In this document: one piece after another, positions 1 through 11,569 of the stretch
Position numbering within the stretch: position 1 is the first letter of the stretch
How the letters are laid out: each line of letters starts with the position of its first letter
Source: Pseudidiomarina marina
GTDB lineage: Bacteria > Pseudomonadota > Gammaproteobacteria > Enterobacterales > Alteromonadaceae
NCBI RefSeq assembly: GCF_003987045.1
Contig: NZ_PIPZ01000001.1
Location: 992,001 to 1,056,000 of the forward strand
Direction of reading: 5' to 3'
Length of the DNA: 64,000 nt
Position numbers and translations under genes: made by a program
The notes under the pieces: generated by a model
What the model was told of the DNA's origin: nothing
What the model saw: only the letters and a program-made list of their open reading frames with translations
The model's database searches: none

Positions 1-2038
1 AGCTATCCATGGCGGTGCCACATTTCGGGCAGCGTTTTTTCGCCCGTAGCGCCATGGTTTCCGCTTCGTCGTCATCGTCTTTCACGCGTACAGCTTCTTC
101 ACCTGGCAACAGGTTCATGGTTTGGGTGCAACGCTCTTTCGGTGGCAGTTCATAGCCAGAACATCCTAAGAACACGCCGGTTGACGCGGTGCGAATGCCC
201 ATCGGGCGACCGCACTTCGGACATTTAATGTCGGTTAGCACCATTTGATTCGGGCGCATGCCGCCCTCTTCTGGTGTCATTTCAGCTTGTTGTAATTTCG
301 CACTGAAATCTTCGTAGAATTTATCTAGCGTTGCTTTCCAATTCCGTTTTCCTTCGGCTATTTCATCCAGCGCCTGCTCCATTTCAGCAGTAAAGCTGTA
401 GTTCAATAGGCGCGGGAAGTTATCAACCAAACGGTCATTCACTATCTCGCCCATTTTCTCCGCATAGAAACGACGGTTTTCTACCCGTACATAGCCGCGG
501 TCTTGAATGGTAGAAATAATCGATGCATAGGTTGATGGCCGGCCGATACCGCGTTTCTCAAGTTCTTTCACCAACGAGGCTTCGCTAAAGCGTGCTGGCG
601 GCTTGGTAAAGTGTTGCTGCGGATCAAGTTGCTGCAGTGCCAGCTCCTCGCCTTTCTTCACATCTGGCAACGTCGCATCTTCATTATTTTTCGAGCCTGC
701 TGGCGGCTGCACTTTGGTCCAACCTGGGAAGCGCAACACTCGCCCACGGGCACGCAGCTCATAATCACCGGCTTGCACGGAAATGGTGGTTGCATCGTAT
801 TGCGCTGGCGTCATTTGGCACGCCACAAATTGGCGCCAAATGAGCTCATACAAACGTTGCGCATCACGCTCCATATCCCGCAAATTTTCTGACTTAACGC
901 CCACACTTGAAGGACGAATGGCCTCGTGGGCTTCTTGGGCGTTTTGCTTAGAGCCATAAACATTCGGTTTCGCTGGCAAATAATCGCTGCCGAAGTTCTT
1001 GCCAATGTAGTCTCGACAAGTAGCCACAGCCTCTTGGCTCAAGTTGGTTGAGTCGGTACGCATGTAGGTAATATGACCCGCTTCGTACAAACGCTGTGCC
1101 AACATCATGGTCTTTTTCACCCCAAAGCCTAACCGCGTACTCGCGGCTTGTTGCAGGGTTGACGTAATGTACGGCGCCGAGGGACGGCTGCTAGTCGGTT
1201 TATCTTCGCGGTCTATGACTTTGTATTGGGCACCCTTCAATGCAGCCACAGCGGCGTCGGCAGCGGCCTTATCGTTCGCTTTAAAGGTCTTGCCGAGATA
1301 CTTTTGCACCTGCATGCGCAATTCATCACTATTTTGCGTCGCTAAATCGGCGTAAATATCCCAATATTCTTCTGGCACAAAAGCTTTGATTTCGCGCTCA
1401 CGCTCAACCACTAAGCGCACCGCGACCGATTGTACGCGACCTGCTGACAGCCCACGCGCAATTTTCTTCCACAATAATGGCGACACCATAAAGCCAACAA
1501 CACGGTCGAGGAATCGACGCGTTTGTTGTGCATTCACACGGTCAATATTCAAAGCAGCAGGATTAGAGAATGCTTCTTGAATGGCTTTTTTAGTAATTTC
1601 ATTAAACACCACGCGCTGGAATCGGCTGTCATCGCCGCCAATCAGTTCTCGTAAGTGCCAAGCAATTGCTTCCCCCTCGCGGTCCAAATCCGTTGCGAGG
1701 TAAATAGCATCAGCTTTCGCAGCGAGCTTCTTCAGTTCAGCCACAACCTTTTCTTTGCCGGGCAACACTTCATAGTGAGCTTCCCACCCATGTTGCGGAT
1801 CAATACCCATGCGGGCCACTAATTTTTGGAACTCACGCTCTTGCCGATAAGCTTCTTTTTGCTCCGGCGTCATCTTTCGAACTTCAGCCGGCGGCTTGGT
1901 TTTGACGGTCGCGGTTGATTTTGTCGGTAAGTCACGAACGTGACCCACGCTCGATTTCACCACAAAATCATTCCCTAAATATTTATTAATTGTCTTCGCT
2001 TTTGCTGGCGACTCGACAATAACTAACGCTTTTGCCAT
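1..2038 (-). CDS. topA: DNA topoisomerase I (5' part, C-terminus beyond left edge)
   Basis: Type IA topoisomerase that relaxes negative supercoils by cutting one strand through a tyrosine. About 679 codons are visible, read from a CAT at 2036-2038, and the frame is still open at base 1. The family is about 865 residues in E. coli, so roughly the last 190 (more zinc-ribbon domain) are missing. Visible: the TOPRIM start [12 protein letters not shown] with Glu9, the acidic triad region [13 protein letters not shown] (Asp117, Asp119), the catalytic site [13 protein letters not shown] with Tyr325, and C-terminal Cys4 zinc motifs (CPKCGRPMG followed by a later Cys pair, then another CPKCG at the window edge). 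It is divergent from astB. Identification is secure; only the end is unseen. Confidence 0.97.
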   Translation of the reverse strand, partial: MAKALVIVESPAKAKTINKYLGNDFVVKSSVGHVRDLPTKSTATVKTKPPAEVRKMTPEQKEAYRQEREFQKLVARMGIDPQHGWEAHYEVLPGKEKVVAELKKLAAKADAIYLATDLDREGEAIAWHLRELIGGDDSRFQRVVFNEITKKAIQEAFSNPAALNIDRVNAQQTRRFLDRVVGFMVSPLLWKKIARGLSAGRVQSVAVRLVVEREREIKAFVPEEYWDIYADLATQNSDELRMQVQKYLGKTFKANDKAAADAAVAALKGAQYKVIDREDKPTSSRPSAPYITSTLQQAASTRLGFGVKKTMMLAQRLYEAGHITYMRTDSTNLSQEAVATCRDYIGKNFGSDYLPAKPNVYGSKQNAQEAHEAIRPSSVGVKSENLRDMERDAQRLYELIWRQFVACQMTPAQYDATTISVQAGDYELRARGRVLRFPGWTKVQPPAGSKNNEDATLPDVKKGEELALQQLDPQQHFTKPPARFSEASLVKELEKRGIGRPSTYASIISTIQDRGYVRVENRRFYAEKMGEIVNDRLVDNFPRLLNYSFTAEMEQALDEIAEGKRNWKATLDKFYEDFSAKLQQAEMTPEEGGMRPNQMVLTDIKCPKCGRPMGIRTASTGVFLGCSGYELPPKERCTQTMNLLPGEEAVRVKDDDDEAETMALRAKKRCPKCGTAMDS

Positions 2039-2232
2039 GCGACTCTCTTTTATCCGTAAGCTTGTGGGATTCTTTTTTTAGATATATCTGTTCTGCGGCT
2101 ATTGCACAACCACCCTGAACAAAAATCATAAAAATACGTTTTTGCTTTATATCTATGCACCAATTGACTTACACGCGCATCAGACCAATAAAATCAAGGC
2201 GTTCAGCCCTTACGCCAAGACCAACTTGCGGG

Positions 2233-2238
2233 TATAAT
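2233..2238 (+). promoter_or_regulatory. Candidate -10 element for astB
   Basis: A perfect TATAAT lies about 50 bases before the astB start in the 246-base topA-astB gap. No good -35 hexamer is seen 16-18 bases upstream (TTACGC is the nearest at 2210), so an activator may be needed. I looked for an ArgR-type palindrome and did not find a convincing one. Confidence 0.4.
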
Positions 2239-2284
2239 AGCCAACAATTCAACGCTTGCAACTGCAATGGAGGTTTGTTTGAGC

Positions 2285-3622
2285 ATGCACCACTATGAAG
2301 TTAATTTCGATGGCCTGGTTGGCCCAACCCACAATTATGCCGGGCTGTCGTTCGGAAACGTTGCTTCATTAAGCAATGCTAAATCTACCTCTAGTCCAAA
2401 ATCTGCGGCTAAACAAGGTCTTGCGAAAATGAAGGCGCTGCACGATATGGGCATGGTTCAAGGTGTTTTAGCACCACAAGAACGCCCTGACGTTGCAACC
2501 TTACGCCGCTTAGGCTTTAGCGGATCAGATGCCGAAGTATTAAGCAAAGCCGCGCAACAAGCGCCAGAGATTTTCCAAGCTGTCTGTTCAGCGTCAAGTA
2601 TGTGGACAGCCAATGCCGCGACGGTATCACCTGGTGCGGACACCGCTGATGGCAAAGTGCATTTTACACCAGCCAACTTAACCAATAAGTTTCATCGCTC
2701 GCTGGAACCGACCACCAGTGGTCGTATTTTACAGGCGATGTTTAATAACAACCGTTACTTTGCACACCATACTCACTTGCCGGATAACGAGCACTTTGGT
2801 GATGAAGGCGCAGCAAACCATACCCGTTTGTGCAGCAACTATGGCCATGCCGGTGTTGAGATTTTCACCTTTGGTCGCTACGCCTTTGATAGCAGCAAAC
2901 CGGCACCAAGCAAATTTCCTGCGCGTCAAACTTATGAAGCGTCACAAGCTATTGCGCGGTTACACGGGTTGAGCGACGAAAACACCGTGTATATTCAGCA
3001 GAACCCAGCTGTGATTGATCAAGGTGTTTTTCACAACGACGTGATTGCCGTGGGCAACCAAAATGTCATGTTCTACCACGAGCAAGCATTTTTAGATACC
3101 GAAGCGAAATTCGCCGAAATTCAGCGCAAATTTGGCGACGAACCGGTTCACTTCGTTGAAGTTAAAACCTCAGAAGTGTCAGTTGAAGATGCAGTACAAA
3201 CCTACTTGTTCAATACACAGCTTCTGACCATGCAAGATGGCACGATGGCTATCATTGCACCAACTGAGTGTCAGGAAAATCCTCGTGTTGCAGCTTACCT
3301 AGCTGACTTGGTGACCCGCAATACACCAATTCGCCAAGTTCACTACTTTGATGTGAAGCAAAGCATGCGTAACGGCGGTGGTCCTGCATGTCTACGTTTA
3401 CGTGTTGCGCTTAACGACACTGAGTTAGCGGCAGTGAACCCAGCGGTCATCATGAACGACGAGTTGTTCGCTCGATTGAACCAATGGGTGGATAAACACT
3501 ACCGCGATGAGCTAAGTGTGGCCGATTTACGTGACCCACAGCTGTTAATGGAATCGCGTACGGCACTTGATGAGTTAACTCAAATTCTCAAAATCGGCTC
3601 GGTCTATCCGTTCCAGCTCTAA
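2285..3622 (+). CDS. astB: N-succinylarginine dihydrolase
   Basis: Second enzyme of the arginine succinyltransferase (AST) pathway. It hydrolyses N2-succinylarginine to N2-succinylornithine, CO2 and two NH3, letting arginine serve as nitrogen and carbon source. The protein has 445 residues (E. coli AstB 447) and begins [20 protein letters not shown], the family's hallmark N-terminus. The conserved blocks [19 protein letters not shown] and the C-terminal GSVYPFQ are present. The open frame begins at 2267, but a GGAGG (2269-2273) sits inside that extension and serves the ATG at 2285; a TTG at 2279 is the alternative. It stands alone: astA, astD and astE are not beside it. It ends in a bidirectional terminator facing purF. 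Confidence 0.96.
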   Translation: MHHYEVNFDGLVGPTHNYAGLSFGNVASLSNAKSTSSPKSAAKQGLAKMKALHDMGMVQGVLAPQERPDVATLRRLGFSGSDAEVLSKAAQQAPEIFQAVCSASSMWTANAATVSPGADTADGKVHFTPANLTNKFHRSLEPTTSGRILQAMFNNNRYFAHHTHLPDNEHFGDEGAANHTRLCSNYGHAGVEIFTFGRYAFDSSKPAPSKFPARQTYEASQAIARLHGLSDENTVYIQQNPAVIDQGVFHNDVIAVGNQNVMFYHEQAFLDTEAKFAEIQRKFGDEPVHFVEVKTSEVSVEDAVQTYLFNTQLLTMQDGTMAIIAPTECQENPRVAAYLADLVTRNTPIRQVHYFDVKQSMRNGGGPACLRLRVALNDTELAAVNPAVIMNDELFARLNQWVDKHYRDELSVADLRDPQLLMESRTALDELTQILKIGSVYPFQL

Positions 3623-3635
3623 TTTATGTGGAAAC

Positions 3636-3667
3636 AAAAAACGGACGCCAAGGCGTCCGTTTTTTTA
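3636..3667. terminator. Bidirectional Rho-independent terminator (astB / purF)
   Basis: Nine-base perfect stem ACGGACGCC / GGCGTCCGT (3641-3649, 3652-3660) with a two-base loop, an A-run on the left and a T-run on the right. It can end transcription of both convergent genes. Confidence 0.9.
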
Positions 3668-3680
3668 TTGCTGATTCGCT

Positions 3681-5195
3681 TTATTCGTCTTCGTTGTGAA
3701 GCTCGAGATTAGCATCTTCACTTTGATCGTTACCATGGCGGGCAACGTCATTACGGGCTGCATCTAAGCGATCTAGATAGCTCTGATTGATATCACCAGT
3801 AATATACTCGCCATTGAATACCGAGGTTTCAAAACGAGTGATATCTTTGTTCTCTTGTTGAACCGCGGCAATTAAGTCGTCGAGTTCTTGATAAATCAGG
3901 CCATCGGCTTTTATCAAGTCATTTATTTCTGAGGCCTCACGACCGTGACCAATCAATTCATTGGCACTTGGCATATCAATGCCATAAACGTTCGGGAAAC
4001 GGATTTCTGGTGCTGCTGAAGCGAAATAGACTTTCTTCGCGCCCGCTTCACGTGCCATCTCAATAATCTGCTCAGAGGTTGTGCCGCGCACAATGGAGTC
4101 ATCCACCAACAAAACATTCTTGCCACGGAATTCGGCGCTAATCGCATTCAGTTTACGTCGTACCGATTTACGGCGCTGAGTTTGCCCAGGCATAATGAAT
4201 GTACGGCCAATATAACGGTTTTTCACAAAACCTTGGCGATACGGCAAATCTAAAATGTTCGCCATTTCCAATGCGATATCACAGCTCGTTTCTGGAATTG
4301 GGATGACCACATCAATATCTAAATCGGCGTAGTCGCGTTTAATCTTCTCGCCAAGCTTGCGGCCCATGTTGACGCGCGATGCATACACCGACACTTTATC
4401 GATAAATGAATCTGGGCGAGCAAAGTAAACATATTCAAAAATACACGGACAGTGCTGCGGATTATCAGCACACTGACGCGAGAACAATTCGCCATCTTCC
4501 GTAATATAAATCGCTTCGCCAGGCTCAACATCGCGCACATATTTAAAACCGGTACCATCAACGGCAACGCTTTCAGAGGCAACAATATATTCATTGCCAT
4601 TCGCAGTCTCGCGCATACCCAATACTAATGGGCGAATACCCCACGGGTCGCGAAACGCGACAATACCGTGACCGATAATCATGGCAACCACGGCATAGGC
4701 GCCACGAATTTGACGATGCACACGAGCAACGGTTGCGAACACGTCTTCCGGTGTTAAGCGCAAGCTTTCTTGTTGATACAGTTCGTGGGCGAATACGTTA
4801 AGAAGAATTTCAGAATCAGAAGTGGTGTTGATGTGACGGCGAGCCTTCGCAAACAACTGCTCTTGCAACTCATGAGCGTTCGTCAGGTTCCCGTTATGCG
4901 CCATAGCGATACCAAATGGCGAGTTGACATAAAACGGTTGGGCTTCAGCGGAACTCGAGCTACCTGCAGTAGGATAGCGAACATGACCAATACCAATACG
5001 ACCTTGTAGACGATGCATATGCCGCGTATGAAAGACATCGCGCACCAAGCCATTGGCTTTACGTAAACGCAGTGTGCCGTTATCAACGGTCATGATACCG
5101 GCGGCATCTTGGCCACGATGCTGTAGCATCGTTAAACCGTCATACAACGCTTGATTGACTGGGTCTTTACCTACAATTCCAACAATGCCACACAT
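3681..5195 (-). CDS. purF: Amidophosphoribosyltransferase
   Basis: First committed enzyme of de novo purine synthesis: PRPP plus glutamine gives 5-phosphoribosylamine. It has 504 residues (E. coli 505). The N-terminal Ntn-hydrolase glutaminase domain begins MCGIVGIVG; Cys2 becomes the N-terminal nucleophile after Met removal. The C-terminal phosphoribosyltransferase domain holds the PRPP-binding loop [13 protein letters not shown]. It lies 15 bases after the cvpA stop, the same cvpA-purF pair as in E. coli. The C-terminus is acidic and ends LHNEDE. No PurR operator could be recognised upstream of cvpA. Confidence 0.98.
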   Translation of the reverse strand: MCGIVGIVGKDPVNQALYDGLTMLQHRGQDAAGIMTVDNGTLRLRKANGLVRDVFHTRHMHRLQGRIGIGHVRYPTAGSSSSAEAQPFYVNSPFGIAMAHNGNLTNAHELQEQLFAKARRHINTTSDSEILLNVFAHELYQQESLRLTPEDVFATVARVHRQIRGAYAVVAMIIGHGIVAFRDPWGIRPLVLGMRETANGNEYIVASESVAVDGTGFKYVRDVEPGEAIYITEDGELFSRQCADNPQHCPCIFEYVYFARPDSFIDKVSVYASRVNMGRKLGEKIKRDYADLDIDVVIPIPETSCDIALEMANILDLPYRQGFVKNRYIGRTFIMPGQTQRRKSVRRKLNAISAEFRGKNVLLVDDSIVRGTTSEQIIEMAREAGAKKVYFASAAPEIRFPNVYGIDMPSANELIGHGREASEINDLIKADGLIYQELDDLIAAVQQENKDITRFETSVFNGEYITGDINQSYLDRLDAARNDVARHGNDQSEDANLELHNEDE

Positions 5196-5210
5196 GCAAC
5201 AACAACCTCA

Positions 5211-5702
5211 TTAAACATTTTGGGGTAAGAAACTTGATGTATTTTCCAAGTATTCAAAAAACCACTGAATGACCACACCGAAATGCGGAATTAACTCTGA
5301 AGCTTGCCACCATGGTTCATCGGATAAACCGGTGAAAGAATCCATGAAAAATAGCAACGCGGCGACAATGAGTACACCGCGTAACGCTCCAAATAAGCCG
5401 CCTAGTAGTCTATCGGTGCCGGTTAAACCAGTACTCTCCACAAGACGGCCAATTAGATAATTCACTACGGAGCCAACAATTAACGTTGCAACAAATAATG
5501 CCGCGACGGCAGCTGCGTTACGGAGCATTTCATCCTGAATACCGGTAAACAGCGTAGCGAGGTCGAGATAGAAAAATTTTGCGATAAAAAAGGCAGCCAC
5601 CCAAATGGCTAATGATAGAGCTTCTTTGACGAAGCCTCGGGTTAAGCTGATTAACGTCGAAAGACCTATTACCACTAAAATCGCGATATCAATCCAGACC
5701 AT
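5211..5702 (-). CDS. cvpA: CvpA family inner-membrane protein
   Basis: Small inner-membrane protein, 163 residues (E. coli CvpA 162), named for its requirement in colicin V production; in several enterics it is linked to envelope and bile-salt resistance, and its molecular role is not settled. It begins [17 protein letters not shown] and shows about four hydrophobic segments with the conserved [13 protein letters not shown] and [15 protein letters not shown] blocks. The open frame starts at 5711, but the AGGGA ribosome site is directly against that ATG and nine bases from the ATG at 5702, which also matches the family start. It is first in a cvpA-purF unit. Confidence 0.93.
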   Translation of the reverse strand: MVWIDIAILVVIGLSTLISLTRGFVKEALSLAIWVAAFFIAKFFYLDLATLFTGIQDEMLRNAAAVAALFVATLIVGSVVNYLIGRLVESTGLTGTDRLLGGLFGALRGVLIVAALLFFMDSFTGLSDEPWWQASELIPHFGVVIQWFFEYLENTSSFLPQNV

Positions 5703-5738
5703 TGTTAGCATTCCCTAGCGGATTAAAATTTCGCGCGA

Positions 5739-5769
5739 ATTGTATCAGAAAGGCTGACATTTTGCGCAA
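5739..5769 (-). promoter_or_regulatory. Candidate extended -10 promoter for cvpA-purF
   Basis: On the minus strand TGATACAAT is an extended -10 (TGnTACAAT, 5739-5747), in the dedD-cvpA gap about 36 bases before cvpA. The possible -35 TTGCGC is 19 bases away, a long spacer, so the extended -10 would carry most of the strength. Confidence 0.35.
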
Positions 5770-5774
5770 AATTA

Positions 5775-6314
5775 TTATGGCTCGTAGCGAAAAACTCGAC
5801 CATTGAGATCAGTTAATTCTCTTAACTTTGGTAGATCTGCTTCCAGTTCTTCTTTTACTAGGCCTGGGCCAACCAGTAGTTTGTTACGCGGGCCATCGGC
5901 GGTTTGAACCACTTCACGGTATGCTGGGTAACCGGCGGCGCGAAGCTCTTTTACTAAGCGATCAACAGAAGCCTGATTACGAAATACACCTAACTGAATA
6001 ATCCAACCCGGCTGCTGTAGTTCAGCGTTACTAGGTGCATCTGGCGTGCTCTTCTGTGCCGTTTTAATAGCAGGCGCATCATCGGCGTCAATTTCGAGGG
6101 TTTCAATTTTTTCAAGTGAGTCTGGAAGTTCTTCTTGTTGCGGAACCGATTTTGCTGGTACCTCGGCAACCTCAACCTCTGGTTGCAGCGGAATCGCCTC
6201 AAATGACTCTTGTTGTTGCTGCGGTTTACCATCAAACAGTTCTGGTAAAATAATTACCGCGAGGGCAATCAGAATAACGCTTCCGACAATTCTATTTTGC
6301 AACTGCGAGGCCAT
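5775..6314 (-). CDS. dedD: SPOR-domain cell division protein DedD
   Basis: Septal-ring protein of 179 residues. Order seen: a short cytoplasmic start MASQLQNRIVGS, one membrane helix (about 10-25), a Pro/Glu-rich periplasmic linker (about 30-100), and a C-terminal SPOR domain (about 101-179, starting near GWIIQLGVFRNQASVDRLV) that binds denuded glycan strands at the septum. It follows folC with a three-base gap, as in E. coli (folC-dedD-cvpA-purF). The start is clear: an N-terminal methionine directly before the membrane anchor, with no earlier candidate that clears the folC stop. Confidence 0.93.
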   Translation of the reverse strand: MASQLQNRIVGSVILIALAVIILPELFDGKPQQQQESFEAIPLQPEVEVAEVPAKSVPQQEELPDSLEKIETLEIDADDAPAIKTAQKSTPDAPSNAELQQPGWIIQLGVFRNQASVDRLVKELRAAGYPAYREVVQTADGPRNKLLVGPGLVKEELEADLPKLRELTDLNGRVFRYEP

Positions 6315-6317
6315 GAA

Positions 6318-7601
6318 CTACTCCGTTGTTGGAATTTTCCCTACAGTGTAAAACGAGCCGCATACCAATACCAGCGGTTGTGACGATTGCTTGGATAAAG
6401 CATCGTGATGCGCTTTTTCGTAAGCCGCCAAAACACTATCAAAACATTCGGTGTTGGTCGCATCACTTGGTGCCTGCTCTAATAGTTGCGCTGCGGTTGC
6501 ACCGCGAGGTTCCGACAAACTAGCAAAGTACCAGCGTGATACAGCCGGCTGCAAAGCGGCTAATGTACCAGCAATATCTTTATCATGAAGCATACCCACC
6601 ACAGCAACAACCTCACGCTGCGGATAACGATTCAGTAACGCTTGCACTAAATAATTCGCGGCATGTGGATTATGTGCCACATCGAGTAGCGTATCGACTC
6701 TGTTTTTGCCATCACCAGCTAAAAACTGCAATCGCCCCGGCTCGCGAGCTTGGCTTAAACCTTCACGAATGGCTTTGTCAGATACCGGTAATTTACTAGC
6801 AGCGAGCGCAGCAATAGTTGTTGCGGCATTCGGTAGCGGTAATTGCGGCAATGGCAGCTCTTGCAAGAAATTATTGTCATCGCGGAATTGCCACGTTGAA
6901 ACGCCAGTCATGCGATAGTGAAAATCTTTACCGACGCGTCGAAGATCAACCGCTTGTGCTAACGCTGCATTCGCGACTACTTCAGGAAAATCAGGTTCGC
7001 CAACAATTGCCGGACGTTGCGGTCGGAAAATACCGGCTTTCTCGCGAGCAATCCCGGTGCGGTCATCACCGAGGAAACCAATGTGGTCAATACCGACACT
7101 GGTTAACAGCGCGACATCGGCGTCGATAATGTTAACCGCATCTAACCGTCCGCCTAGCCCAACCTCAAGGATCCAAGCATCTAACTCGCGCTGTTTCATT
7201 AACCACAGCGCGGCTAAAGTGCCGAATTCAAAATAGGTGAGTGATATGTCTCCGCGCGCTTCGTCGATTGCTGCGAAAGCTGCAACATGTTCGTTTTCAG
7301 CAAGTTGCTCGGCATTAATACGTACACGTTCAGCATAGTGGTGCAGGTGCGGCGAAATATAGACACCTGTACTGTAGCCAGCACAACGCAGAATAGTTTC
7401 TAGATAACGAACTGTTGAGCCCTTGCCGTTTGTACCGGCAACAGTAAATACCTGCGCATTCGTTGAGGTGAGATCAAGCCGTTCAGCAACCGCTTTGACA
7501 CGCTCAAGTCCCATATCAATAGCACTTGGATGCAGTTGCTCTAAATAACTCAGCCAGGCATTAAGCCCGGCTGAAGAGGAAGGTTTAACTGGGGTAGTCA
7601 T
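6318..7601 (-). CDS. folC: Bifunctional folylpolyglutamate synthase / dihydrofolate synthase
   Basis: ATP-dependent Mur-ligase-family enzyme. It adds glutamate to dihydropteroate (dihydrofolate synthesis) and then further glutamates to folates. It has 427 residues, the usual length. The P-loop VFTVAGTNGKGST lies near residue 55, followed by the family blocks YISPHLHHYAERVRIN, VGLGGRLDAVN and, in the C-terminal domain, DVAHNPHAA. It lies three bases after the accD stop and three before dedD, so it is translated from a tight accD-folC-dedD unit. Confidence 0.97.
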   Translation of the reverse strand: MTTPVKPSSSAGLNAWLSYLEQLHPSAIDMGLERVKAVAERLDLTSTNAQVFTVAGTNGKGSTVRYLETILRCAGYSTGVYISPHLHHYAERVRINAEQLAENEHVAAFAAIDEARGDISLTYFEFGTLAALWLMKQRELDAWILEVGLGGRLDAVNIIDADVALLTSVGIDHIGFLGDDRTGIAREKAGIFRPQRPAIVGEPDFPEVVANAALAQAVDLRRVGKDFHYRMTGVSTWQFRDDNNFLQELPLPQLPLPNAATTIAALAASKLPVSDKAIREGLSQAREPGRLQFLAGDGKNRVDTLLDVAHNPHAANYLVQALLNRYPQREVVAVVGMLHDKDIAGTLAALQPAVSRWYFASLSEPRGATAAQLLEQAPSDATNTECFDSVLAAYEKAHHDALSKQSSQPLVLVCGSFYTVGKIPTTE

Positions 7602-7604
7602 CGC

Positions 7605-8468
7605 TTAATATTCGTCAGCAACGGCCGGTAGGTGCTGAAATTTTGCCAATAAGGCAGCAATTCGATTACGCATCTGACGGCGATCCACAATCATATCTAC
7701 AGCGCCATGATCAACAAGGAATTCGGCGCGCTGGAAACCTTCAGGAAGAGTTTCACGTACGGTCTGCTCAATCACTCGCGGACCAGCAAAACCAATCAAA
7801 GCTTTCGGTTCAGCGATATTGATATCGCCCAACATAGCCAAACTTGCTGATACACCACCCATTGTTGGGTCGGTAAGAACTGAGATGAACGGGAGACCTT
7901 CTTCGCTCATACGTGCTAATGCTGCCGATGTCTTTGCCATTTGCATCAAAGACAACAACGCCTCTTGCATGCGAGCACCGCCTGATGCTGAAAAACAAAT
8001 CAGTGGAATACGCTCACGCAGGCAAACTTCTGCCGCTTTAACAAAACGCGCACCAACAACGGATGCCATCGAACCGCCCATAAACTCAAATTCAAAAGCC
8101 ACGGCAACAACCGGCATACCCTTTAAGCGGCCTTTTTGTGCCACTAGCGCATCTTTCTCACCGGTCGCTTTCTGAGCCGCCGCGATACGATCTTTATATT
8201 TTTTCGAATCACGGAATTTGAGCACGTCTTTTGGCTCGAGTTCTGCACCGATCTCTTCGCCCTTGCCGTCATCTAAAAAGTTCGCCAAACGCACTCGCGC
8301 AGATACGCGCATGTGATGGTCACACTTTGGGCAGACGTTCAAGCTGCGCTCTAAATCAGCACTATAGAGAATAGCATCGCAACTCGTACACTTCGCCCAC
8401 ACTCCTTCCGGAATGTTGCGGCGTTTGTTGCTTTTCGGTTTTGCAAGAATTCGCTCTATCCAGCTCAT
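7605..8468 (-). CDS. accD: Acetyl-CoA carboxylase carboxyltransferase subunit beta
   Basis: Beta half of the carboxyltransferase that makes malonyl-CoA, the first step of fatty acid synthesis; it pairs with AccA, not in this window. It has 287 residues. The N-terminal Cys4 zinc ribbon is seen as CTSCDAILY and [10 protein letters not shown], followed by the crotonase-fold carboxyltransferase domain with [25 protein letters not shown] and PTMGGVSAS. The 99-base gap to truA is the likely place for its own promoter and holds the AAAAAGTGGTCT motif also found upstream of fabB. Confidence 0.98.
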   Translation of the reverse strand: MSWIERILAKPKSNKRRNIPEGVWAKCTSCDAILYSADLERSLNVCPKCDHHMRVSARVRLANFLDDGKGEEIGAELEPKDVLKFRDSKKYKDRIAAAQKATGEKDALVAQKGRLKGMPVVAVAFEFEFMGGSMASVVGARFVKAAEVCLRERIPLICFSASGGARMQEALLSLMQMAKTSAALARMSEEGLPFISVLTDPTMGGVSASLAMLGDINIAEPKALIGFAGPRVIEQTVRETLPEGFQRAEFLVDHGAVDMIVDRRQMRNRIAALLAKFQHLPAVADEY

Positions 8469-8567
8469 AATATTCCGTTGTTAACTTGTTCAGTCAGGTG
8501 GCGTAATTGCCAGTAAATACGCTCTATTAAAGCATATTCTATGAAATCAGTTTAGCAAAAAGTGGTC

Positions 8568-9365
8568 TTATAAGTCAGGTAACCAAAGTGGACCGGGTGG
8601 TAATTGCGGAAGATCAAACTCTTGCGGATAGTCCACTTGTACCAAATATAATCCCTCGGCTTTCGCAGTTGCTGCAGCTTGTGTTCTATCACGCCCTGCC
8701 AATAAGGTTGCAAGCCAAGACGATGGCTGCTCGCCTTTGCCAACCTCAAGCAAACTACCAACAATGTTGCGTACCATATGATGCAAGAACGCATTGGCAG
8801 CAATATCAACCACAATGAAATCACCATAGCGACGCACATCAATTCGTGTCACGCAGCGATTTGGCGAGTGCGACTGGCACTGAGCGGCTCGAAACGCACT
8901 AAAATCATGCTCACCGATAAGGTGTTGTGCCGCTTCGTGCATACGTTCAGCGTCAAGTGGCTGATGATAATGACTTAAGCCTCGACCGAGGATACCCGGA
9001 CGCATTTTTTGATTCGCAATAATGTATCGGTAGCGTCGACCGGTCGCGCTGAAACGCGCATTAAACGATTCAGGTACCTCGCGCGCCCAACGCACCGCTA
9101 CAGAATCGGGGAGGTTGCTATTCACGCCCATGGTCCAAGCAGGCATCGCCCGCTCAAACTGACAATCGAAGTGCACCACCTGCCCCGTTGCATGAACACC
9201 GGCATCGGTGCGCCCTGCGCAGGTAACTTCTACCGGATGGTTGGCAACTTTGCTTAAAGCGCGCTCTAAGACTTCTTGAACACAGACAACTTCTCGCTGT
9301 CGTTGCCACCCAAAATACCGACTCCCGTCGTATTCAATACCAAGCGCAATGCGCGTACTACTCAT
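8568..9365 (-). CDS. truA: tRNA pseudouridine(38-40) synthase
   Basis: Makes pseudouridine at positions 38-40 of the tRNA anticodon arm. It has 265 residues. The catalytic aspartate lies in [15 protein letters not shown], and the RYRYIIAN and [13 protein letters not shown] blocks are present. Its ATG overlaps the fimV stop by one base (TAATG), so the two are translationally coupled. This fimV-truA-accD order is common in gammaproteobacteria; the dedA found between truA and accD in E. coli is absent here. Confidence 0.97.
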   Translation of the reverse strand: MSSTRIALGIEYDGSRYFGWQRQREVVCVQEVLERALSKVANHPVEVTCAGRTDAGVHATGQVVHFDCQFERAMPAWTMGVNSNLPDSVAVRWAREVPESFNARFSATGRRYRYIIANQKMRPGILGRGLSHYHQPLDAERMHEAAQHLIGEHDFSAFRAAQCQSHSPNRCVTRIDVRRYGDFIVVDIAANAFLHHMVRNIVGSLLEVGKGEQPSSWLATLLAGRDRTQAAATAKAEGLYLVQVDYPQEFDLPQLPPGPLWLPDL

Positions 9366-11506
9366 TAATGACCCTGTTCTTCAATTTTCTGTAATAACAT
9401 TGCCGCTTCGCGTTTTGCGTCTTCGTCATCAGTCTGCGCCACTTTTTCAAGTTCTGTTCGCGCCAACTCATACTCATCCATTTCTAAATAAGCGCGAGCA
9501 AGATCGATCATACCCGATGGCGTTTCCTCGTTATCATCGACTTGACCCGATTCACGCTCAAACCGTGGGCTATCAAAATCAGAATCTGCTGATTCTGCTT
9601 CTTCAAGCAGAGCATCAATCTCTAAGAATGCGGTATCATCCGAAGCGTCGTCTTCAGCGTCTGGTTTGGTGGCCTCTTCCGTCGTCAAAGCTTCGAGGTC
9701 GATATCGTTTAAATCAACATCTTCAAACTGCTCAAGCTCAACCTCTAAGTCAGTCACCGGTGCTTCGTCGACAGCTGGAGCTACTGGTTCGTCTGCTGCA
9801 GATTCTGCATCATCGATGTGAAAATCTAAACTCATTTCGTCATCGTCAGAACTTTCTGATTCCACCGGTTTAGCTTCAACTTTAGGCTCGTCTTTTGGTT
9901 CGATTTCTGTATCAAACTCTAGCGACAAATCATCTTCGTCTAACTCCGGCTGCGACTGTTCTACTGACTCAACTTCACGCTCAACCTCTACTTCAGCGGT
10001 TGGTTCAACCTCAACGTCTGCAGTGTCTAAATCCTCATCCGTTGTGGTTGCTGTTTCTTCGGTATCGAAACTAGAGGCCAATAAGGTATCCAAATCAGCT
10101 TCATCATCAACGGTTTCGTCTATGCGTTCAAATTCATCTTCATTGCTATCAAGCGCTGATAAATCATCCTCAAGACTATCCTCGGCTGCAGCTTCTTGAG
10201 CGACAACGTCGTCTTCTGCATCATCGATACGCTCAAACTCAGGCATATCAGCAGCTTCTTCAGCCAAAGCGGCCTGCTCAGCTTCTTCATAAGCACTTAG
10301 TTTTTCTTCCTTGCCACCCTGCTCTTGCTGTTCTTGTTCAGCGGCTTGCATAGCGCCGTTATACGGGCCCAGTGTTTCGCGGTTTAAGCGACGCACGTAC
10401 AGCACATACCAAATGATGGCTGCGAGTAGCAATGGAATGAGAATTGCCAGTGTTAATTGGAACGGCTGCATCAACCAATCCAAGAACTCTTCGTACTCAG
10501 ATTGCTGTTTACGTTTAACAGGCTTTGGTTGAGCTGCTTTTGGTTCGGCTTTGTTCGGTTCGCTGGCTTGTGTTTCTGTTGCTTGTGATTGCGTTGGCTG
10601 TTGTGCAGTCGAACGATCTGCGCTTGCCGCCTCAGGCTCAGATGAACTTTCTTCAGTTGCCGCTGATTGCTCGGCAGAGGCTGAAGGTTCTTCTGGCTGT
10701 TGCGTTTGTGGCGATACCTCAGCTGTTTCACCGGCCTCAATTTTCGTCGCAACAATCTCTGCTGCAATTTGCTCTTGCAATTCATCTTCAGCAACTTGCT
10801 CAGCATCAACCCTGAGACGAAGCTGTTCTAACTCTGCATTCACCGAATCAAGACGTTGTTGTAACGCACTATTTTCAGCATTTAATTGTTCAATCAATGA
10901 AATCGATTCAGCCAGTTGAGTACGCAACTGCGTCAGCTCAGCAACATCAAATTCGACACTCGAACCGTCTGCAGCATCTCGACCAGTAGAGCGATCGGAG
11001 CTACCAGATGCTGTCTCCGTTACAACTGGGCTATCCGTATCTGCCTCAGACTCGTCGGCGTCAACAACATCTGTTGTATCGTTTGGATCCGTTTCAGGAA
11101 TATCACTTGTCGTGACCTTCGGCGATTCCGTTGTCGCTGCTGCAGAGCTACTTTCGATGTCTGCTGCGCGAGCACGCTGTGCTATTTCGGGAATCTTCAG
11201 ATAATAGCCATCCATCATTCGGTCAGCACGACCGTTGATAAACGCTTCAGGGTTAAGTTCAATGAATAAATCCATCATTTCATAGACTGACAGATCAGTC
11301 TTATCGCCATAATACATGGCGATTGACCACAACGTGTCAGACGAAACAATTGGACCGAACCGATCAGGCTGCCATCGAGACGTGGCCTGACCTTGCAGCA
11401 TCGCCGCTGCACTTGTATTCACAAAGCTCGCGTCAGCAGTAACCACTGCCGACGAGCCGAGTGCCAGTGCTATACCGGCCGCCAGTGCCAAGCTATTCCG
11501 TTTCAT
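9365..11506 (-). CDS. fimV: FimV/HubP-type polar landmark protein
   Basis: Large inner-membrane protein of 713 residues of the FimV/HubP family. In relatives it binds peptidoglycan at the pole and recruits pilus, flagellar and chromosome-origin proteins. Order seen: signal sequence (1-26), a LysM-like peptidoglycan-binding segment (about 50-107, [12 protein letters not shown]), a Glu/Ser/Thr-rich linker, a coiled coil (about 190-255), a Gln/Ala/Pro-rich stretch, one membrane helix (about 347-370), a very acidic cytoplasmic region of about 290 residues, and the C-terminal FimV motif [22 protein letters not shown]. The acidic region is low in complexity, so homology there would be weak, but the two ends identify the family. 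HubP is an equally good name. Confidence 0.9.
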   Translation of the reverse strand: MKRNSLALAAGIALALGSSAVVTADASFVNTSAAAMLQGQATSRWQPDRFGPIVSSDTLWSIAMYYGDKTDLSVYEMMDLFIELNPEAFINGRADRMMDGYYLKIPEIAQRARAADIESSSAAATTESPKVTTSDIPETDPNDTTDVVDADESEADTDSPVVTETASGSSDRSTGRDAADGSSVEFDVAELTQLRTQLAESISLIEQLNAENSALQQRLDSVNAELEQLRLRVDAEQVAEDELQEQIAAEIVATKIEAGETAEVSPQTQQPEEPSASAEQSAATEESSSEPEAASADRSTAQQPTQSQATETQASEPNKAEPKAAQPKPVKRKQQSEYEEFLDWLMQPFQLTLAILIPLLLAAIIWYVLYVRRLNRETLGPYNGAMQAAEQEQQEQGGKEEKLSAYEEAEQAALAEEAADMPEFERIDDAEDDVVAQEAAAEDSLEDDLSALDSNEDEFERIDETVDDEADLDTLLASSFDTEETATTTDEDLDTADVEVEPTAEVEVEREVESVEQSQPELDEDDLSLEFDTEIEPKDEPKVEAKPVESESSDDDEMSLDFHIDDAESAADEPVAPAVDEAPVTDLEVELEQFEDVDLNDIDLEALTTEEATKPDAEDDASDDTAFLEIDALLEEAESADSDFDSPRFERESGQVDDNEETPSGMIDLARAYLEMDEYELARTELEKVAQTDDEDAKREAAMLLQKIEEQGH

Positions 11507-11569
11507 TGAGCTGGTTCCCTCTTTTGTAATCGTTGTAATTATCGGTACCGCATTGAAAGATGGATAGTT

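Noticed and set aside
2039-2284. ArgR-type operator before astB
   Set aside because: AT-rich sequence is present, but no two half-sites with proper spacing could be aligned to the ARG box.
5703-5774. PurR operator before cvpA-purF
   Set aside because: GCGCAAAATGTC resembles only half of the site; the symmetric second half is missing.
9349-9873. A 174-codon frame antisense to the 3' part of fimV
   Set aside because: It mirrors the acidic low-complexity part of fimV, has no ribosome site, and its Arg/Leu/His-rich translation matches no family.
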